A stretch of DNA of 64,000 nt from Actinoplanes nipponensis. GTDB taxonomy: Bacteria; Actinomycetota; Actinomycetes; Mycobacteriales; Micromonosporaceae. Position numbers and translations under genes: made by a program. The notes under the pieces were generated by a model. The model saw nothing but the letters and a program-made list of their open reading frames with translations. It was not told the DNA's origin and searched no databases. Below are positions 60,049 to 64,000 of the stretch, piece by piece. The stretch lies in NCBI RefSeq assembly GCF_016862275.1, contig NZ_BOMQ01000079.1, positions 62,001-126,000 of the forward strand. Reading direction: 5' to 3'. Positions within the stretch are counted from its first letter, which is position 1. Each line of letters starts with the position of its first letter.

Positions 60049-62129
60049 CGGTTCTCCGGTGGTGGCTGGTGTCCGGAGGTGGACAGCAGGGTGAGCAGGT
60101 CCTGGCGTTGCTGGGTGAGGCGGTCGGCGACGTAGGGGGCGATCGCGTCGGCGTTGCTGAGCAACTCGTCGAGTGTTCCGAGCTGGTCGACGAGGGCTTG
60201 CAGATTTCTGGCGGTGAGCGCGACGTTGCGGCAACGCAGCGGCTGGCAGTTGTTCAGGTCGGGGCCCTCGGTCGTGAGTTGTCGCCGGCAGAGCGCTCGG
60301 TCGGGGTTATGGACGCAGGTCACGAACTTCCCGAGGTAGACCTTGGGGTCGTTGCGGCGCATGATCAGTGCGAGCCGCTTCGGGTCGGTGACCACGCTGC
60401 CGGCGTAGGCGACCTTGCGTTCGAAGTTCGCAAGTCGGCTTGCTGCTTCCTCGGCGGCGGGTCCGCGTAGGTCGTGGTGCTGGTGTCCCTCGGTCATGGT
60501 GAGCAGTCGCTCGCCGCGCTCGAGGGTCTGTTCTGCCTCGACCTCGGCGCGGAAGCCTGCGTCGGAGGTGCCTGCGTAGCCTTCGAACATTTGGATGCTG
60601 TGGTGGCGGTATTGGATCGTGCCGGCGATCGCGCCGCCCGGTCGGCGCGCGATGAACCAGGCGAGCGTGCGACGGAACTGGCTGGTGCTCAAGCGCCAAC
60701 GGGCTTTGCGAACCAGCGGGATGCGGTCGGGCAGGCCGTGAGTGCTGCAGTATTCGTTGATCCAATCGGCGAAGCCGTTCAGGTTCTGATTCGTGCTGCT
60801 CGAGGTGCTGGCCCGGGTGTTGCTGCGGTAGGCGCTCGACCCCGGCAGGGTGTTGAACAGGTAGGTTGCGTCGGGGCCTTGCAGTTGCTCGAGGACCAGG
60901 ATCGCGCGTTCGACCGGCGCGGAGACGATCCAGGTGGCGGTGACGCCGGCGTGTTCGCTCTCGCCCTTGAACGCGAGGCTGGTGATCTTTCGCCGGTAGA
61001 CGGTGCCGTCGGGATCGCGCTGGTAGGTGAGGCAGCCGCGGCGCAGATGCTTGACCTCGCTGTCGCGCATGCCCGAGAGGTAGGCGATCACGATGTAGCA
61101 GGCGACTTGCAGCAGCCGTCCGTAGCGTGCCCCGGCGGCGAACGGCAGCGCGGTCAGCCAAGGCTGGCCGTTGAGTTGTGCGTGGAACGTGGTGCGCAGG
61201 TAAGTGTCGGCGGCGACACTGAGCTCTGCGCGTGCCTCGGCGATCATTCGCCGGGCGGTGGGATATCGCAGTGAAGACTGATTGCGCCGGATTTGCCGGG
61301 CGAGAAAGACCTCGTTGACGCCACCGCGCCCGTCACCGGGCAGCGGCCGGCCGGCGGCCCGGTAGTCGTCCAGCAACCGCTGGAGGGCGGCGCGGGTGGA
61401 GGCCCGCGTGTTGCGTTGAGGTGCCGCAACGAGCCGATGGTAGGAACCGCTGAGCAGATCGAGCCACTCGGCGTTGGCGGCGAGCACGTCCGCGCTGAAG
61501 TCGTCGACCCATCGCAGTGCCCAGACCAGCATCGGGCTGATGACCTGCTCGGGAATGCGGTCGGTCCTGTTCTCCAGTTGATCCGGTTTCGAGTTGTCGG
61601 CCCGCCACTCGTGCAGGCGAAGCGGGTCGAACGCCAGCCGGTCGCTGTACAGCCGTTCACGGTAAACCCAAAAGAGGCGCGCGGCGCGTCGATGGGCGCC
61701 GCGTTGGGTGGGACCGAGATCAGTGGCCAGCAGGAACTGCTGGTATGCGATCAGGTCGTCGGTGGTCAGCGTTGCGAGCGTCGAGCCGCCTCGCTGGCCA
61801 GTCCAGTCCAGAAACCGCTTGATCTGGGTGAACAGCACTCGGATGCTACTGACCTTGAGACGCATTTCCCCGTCGGGCAGATCGCCGGCCAGCAGCGTGT
61901 AGAACAGTTCTTTGGCCGCAGCGCGCAACGGTGCGGGGATCGTCGGGAAGTTGAGGATGAGCCGGCGTTGGTGAGCTTGATGGATGATCGGGCTCAGGTC
62001 CCAGACGGCGTCCCCGAACCGTGACGTCGAGGCCAGGTCATCACCGGCGCGCAGCTGTTGCCCGATCAGGACCAGTGCGTCCGGCGCGATGGGACGGCGC
62101 GGTCGCGGGGCGCGCAACGCCGTGGTCAT
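60045..62129 (-). CDS. Tyrosine recombinase, TnpB-like
   Basis: 694 residues. The catalytic domain shows Arg in YLSGMRDSEVKHLRRG (~residue 350), RLSTSQFRRTLAWFIARR (~475, the HxxR box with Gln for His), YRHHSIQMFEGYAG (~510) with the His and likely nucleophilic Tyr. A ~340-residue N-terminal DNA-binding part and a C-terminal Cys-containing tail (FVTCVHNPDRALCRRQL, LNNCQPLRCRN, a zinc site) are as in Tn554 TnpB. ATG 62129 overlaps the previous stop; the frame upstream of it is not protein-like. Confidence 0.85.
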   Translation of the reverse strand: MTTALRAPRPRRPIAPDALVLIGQQLRAGDDLASTSRFGDAVWDLSPIIHQAHQRRLILNFPTIPAPLRAAAKELFYTLLAGDLPDGEMRLKVSSIRVLFTQIKRFLDWTGQRGGSTLATLTTDDLIAYQQFLLATDLGPTQRGAHRRAARLFWVYRERLYSDRLAFDPLRLHEWRADNSKPDQLENRTDRIPEQVISPMLVWALRWVDDFSADVLAANAEWLDLLSGSYHRLVAAPQRNTRASTRAALQRLLDDYRAAGRPLPGDGRGGVNEVFLARQIRRNQSSLRYPTARRMIAEARAELSVAADTYLRTTFHAQLNGQPWLTALPFAAGARYGRLLQVACYIVIAYLSGMRDSEVKHLRRGCLTYQRDPDGTVYRRKITSLAFKGESEHAGVTATWIVSAPVERAILVLEQLQGPDATYLFNTLPGSSAYRSNTRASTSSSTNQNLNGFADWINEYCSTHGLPDRIPLVRKARWRLSTSQFRRTLAWFIARRPGGAIAGTIQYRHHSIQMFEGYAGTSDAGFRAEVEAEQTLERGERLLTMTEGHQHHDLRGPAAEEAASRLANFERKVAYAGSVVTDPKRLALIMRRNDPKVYLGKFVTCVHNPDRALCRRQLTTEGPDLNNCQPLRCRNVALTARNLQALVDQLGTLDELLSNADAIAPYVADRLTQQRQDLLTLLSTSGHQPPPENR

Positions 62130-63973
62130 GCCGGCTCCTGCGGGCCGTCGAGGACGGCGAGCAGCCGCGCGAGCCCGGTCGCCGTAGACGCCTGATCCCA
62201 TTCCGCTGGGCTGAACCTCGGCCGGATGTGCTCGGTGATCGCGAGCCAGGTCAGGCCGTGGCGCTGCCACCACAGGGCCAGGTCGAGCTTCTCACGCTGC
62301 TCGACCAGCCAGTCCAGGACGGCCTTGAGCCGGGGCAGATGCGCATGGGTGACCAGGGCATTCTCGCAGCCGAAGCACAGCAGGAACGACGCCGAGCAGC
62401 GCTGGCCGCCGTTGAACGGGCTGCGTTCAATGTCCGCGCAGGCGGCGAAGGCGGTGTCCAGCCGTCCGTCGAGCAGGTCCTGCGCTGCCTGCTCGGTCAG
62501 GCCGAGTTGGGCGGCGACCGCCCTGGGCTCGGCGGGCGTGGCCGCGGCCAGGACGCGGGCGTGCGACTCACGGGCGTCGCGTTCGGCGTCGGCCAGGGCA
62601 GCGGTGACGACATCCCCGGCCCACTCGCGGACCGAGGCGTCGCCGCGCAGGTAGTTCGAGAACAGCACCGGCATGCCGTTGCTGCGCGGGGATGACGGCA
62701 GATGACCGCCGGTCGCCCGCGTCGTGCGGACGTCGACGGTCTTCTTCAGCAGCGGCAGGCTGACGCGCAGCGGGTAGCCGTCGTCGTCGCGCAGGCCAAG
62801 GCCCTTCTTCCAGGAGTCGAAGGACCCGGACAGCCCTCGACTGCGGTCGAACGGACCGATGTGGCCGTTGCGCCATACCCAAATCGACCAGAGCGACGCC
62901 GTGCCGCTGAACGAGCGTCCCAGCCGCATGAGCTGCTCCAGCAGAAGGTAGAAACCGCCCGGGGTCCTCAGCTGCTGGCTCGGCGAGCCGATCTCCCAGT
63001 GCGCTGTCGCGAACGTGTGGCCCGGCCCGCGGCGCCGTTTGATCAACTCGGCGCGGACGGCCTTGTTCTCGAGGATCTCGTGCTCGGCGCGTAGGTCCTT
63101 GATCGTCTCTGGGTTACGGCCCGAAAGCCCGACCGCGAGCGTGAGCAACGGCCCGAGATCGGCGTCGATGACGAATAGGTGCTGGGCCAGGGCCAGCATC
63201 GCTGCCCGATCGCGCAGCCCCGTGTTCGGCGGGGGCATCCGGATGACGGGGACGTCGCCGGTGGCCGCGATTTCCGTCAGAACGGCCGCGAGTTTCTGCT
63301 GCTCGATGTCGAGCGAGTCCGGGTTCCGCGCGAACCTGGCGAGCAGGCGGCGGCCGCTGTCCAGCCGCTGTCGGATCGCGACGACGTCCGATCGGGCCGC
63401 CGCCATGATCGCCTCGAACTCCTGGTCGGAGTAGCCGCTGGGCGGCTCGGTGGGACCTTTGGGTCGGCGCTGGGCCAGCCATGCCCGGACATCGTCATGA
63501 ATCAGATCCGGTGGGTCGATCTGTCGGAACAGGGCGCGCAGTTGTGCGACCTCCTGCACGAGCGTCGGCCTGGCGACCACGGCGGAGCGCGTGAGCCAGA
63601 ATCGTTGCAGGTGCCGAGCGGTCAACGTGTCCGGTGTCTGCGGCGGCTGGGGAAGATCGTCCAAGAAGGTCAGTAGCTGTCGCATGCCCTGCCAGACGGC
63701 CCTGGCGCTGGCGGGCGTGCGTAGCGTGCCCTGTGGTCCGGTGCAGCGCGAAAGCGCTGCGGCAAGCACCGGATGCCACTGAGGCAACGGAACCTTCGTG
63801 AAGCGGAAGACTGCGCGGCGCCCGTCTTCGCCCACCATCGTCACTTCCATGCCTGCCGGGGTGTTCTGCAGCAGAGGGGCAGGCTCGTAGGCGCCGTCCG
63901 GAAGTCGGGCTGCCAGACCGCGCCGAGTCCCGGCCCGGCGGCCAAGCGTCGGGCGTTGTTGCTCCTCGCTCAC
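62126..63973 (-). CDS. Large recombinase-associated protein, degenerate tyrosine-recombinase-like
   Basis: 615 residues from GTG 63973, which overlaps the stop of a gene entering from the window edge (GTGA). An N-terminal core-binding-like region (VWQGMRQLLTFLDDLPQPPQ, LTARHLQRFWLTRSAVV) precedes a domain with LGPLLTLAVGLSGRNPETIKDL at the position of the catalytic Arg box. I see no clear HxxR or Tyr box after it, and a Cys-bearing segment FNGGQRCSASFLLCFGCENA near residue 520 may bind zinc. It is the middle recombinase of the trio and may be structural rather than catalytic. Confidence 0.7.
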   Translation of the reverse strand: MSEEQQRPTLGRRAGTRRGLAARLPDGAYEPAPLLQNTPAGMEVTMVGEDGRRAVFRFTKVPLPQWHPVLAAALSRCTGPQGTLRTPASARAVWQGMRQLLTFLDDLPQPPQTPDTLTARHLQRFWLTRSAVVARPTLVQEVAQLRALFRQIDPPDLIHDDVRAWLAQRRPKGPTEPPSGYSDQEFEAIMAAARSDVVAIRQRLDSGRRLLARFARNPDSLDIEQQKLAAVLTEIAATGDVPVIRMPPPNTGLRDRAAMLALAQHLFVIDADLGPLLTLAVGLSGRNPETIKDLRAEHEILENKAVRAELIKRRRGPGHTFATAHWEIGSPSQQLRTPGGFYLLLEQLMRLGRSFSGTASLWSIWVWRNGHIGPFDRSRGLSGSFDSWKKGLGLRDDDGYPLRVSLPLLKKTVDVRTTRATGGHLPSSPRSNGMPVLFSNYLRGDASVREWAGDVVTAALADAERDARESHARVLAAATPAEPRAVAAQLGLTEQAAQDLLDGRLDTAFAACADIERSPFNGGQRCSASFLLCFGCENALVTHAHLPRLKAVLDWLVEQREKLDLALWWQRHGLTWLAITEHIRPRFSPAEWDQASTATGLARLLAVLDGPQEPA

Positions 63974-64000
63974 GCCGGCTCGCCATCCATTCGGGCGGAC
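63970..64000 (-). CDS. C-terminal end of an upstream recombinase-operon gene, partial
   Basis: Only the last nine codons (ending ARMDGEPA-stop) are in the window. The stop overlaps the GTG start of the 615-residue gene, the same coupling used by all genes of this operon. By analogy with Tn554/RIT elements it should be the first tyrosine recombinase; that cannot be checked here. Confidence 0.4.
   Translation of the reverse strand, partial: SARMDGEPA

Larger units (their letters stand above)
59608..64000 (-). mobile_element. Second Tn554/RIT-like recombinase element, continuing past the window edge
   Basis: Minus-strand operon with every gene overlapping the next by four bases: a gene entering from the right edge, a 615-residue recombinase-like protein, a 694-residue tyrosine recombinase and a 138-residue coiled-coil HTH protein. 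This is the tnpA-tnpB-tnpC logic of Tn554 and RIT elements. Its left end coincides with the right island repeat. Confidence 0.7.

Noticed and set aside
1-64000. tRNA genes as attachment sites and CRISPR arrays
   Set aside because: A GGGTCGAATCC string near 6460 looked like a T-loop, but no cloverleaf forms around it; no regularly spaced short repeats were seen anywhere.

Overview
The window is uniformly GC-rich with dense, often ATGA-overlapping genes and typical actinobacterial families (SCO6880-type conjugation protein, DUF4913, DUF981, DUF3558-like lipoprotein, a MabA-like reductase, a SAV2177/DUF574-type methyltransferase). I infer a filamentous or spore-forming actinomycete, most plausibly Micromonosporaceae; that family assignment is a guess from gene style, not from a marker gene. 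There are no rRNA or tRNA genes and no CRISPR array.

Layout. 0-7.2 kb: the end of a P4-type primase, a metallo-beta-lactamase-fold hydrolase, two HTH regulators (one fused to a methyltransferase), a FabG-like reductase, a helical hypothetical protein and an unannotated 39-residue membrane peptide with a near-perfect Shine-Dalgarno. 7.2-8.1 kb: gene debris. 8.1-19.4 kb: a compact plus-strand type IV secretion operon of an integrative conjugative element: ParA-like ATPase, pilin-like protein, VirB6/TrbL-like membrane protein, SCO6880 protein, VirB4 ATPase, coupling ATPase, DUF4913 and small partners, a VirB8-like lipoprotein, a 29-codon bridging ORF and a cell-wall hydrolase. 19.38-23.64 kb: a three-gene recombinase cassette (tyrosine recombinase, HTH protein, zinc-ribbon degenerate recombinase) plus a membrane protein, bounded by 56-bp imperfect direct repeats. 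23.7-30.2 kb: accessory secreted and membrane proteins, with a 310-bp non-coding repeat present twice. 30.3-42.3 kb: the second half of the conjugative element on the minus strand: a MobF relaxase-helicase, its divergent AT-hook coiled-coil neighbour, small unknown proteins, a diguanylate cyclase, a 0.7-kb structured non-coding region and a protein built of repeated HTH modules.

42.24-59.65 kb: a 17.4-kb island bounded by 48-49-bp imperfect direct repeats. It carries transposase debris and then a tightly packed seven-gene plus-strand operon of very large cytosolic-looking proteins (one a DUF6603 member) followed by a convergent membrane protein. I know of no described function for this set; it is the most interesting content. 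59.6-64 kb: a second Tn554/RIT-like recombinase operon on the minus strand; the last codons of its small third gene lie inside the right-hand island repeat.

Reading them together: a conjugative element (transfer operon and relaxase block) appears to have been interrupted or enlarged by two tyrosine-recombinase cassettes, each associated with recognisable repeats, and the second repeat pair delimits the unknown multi-gene system.
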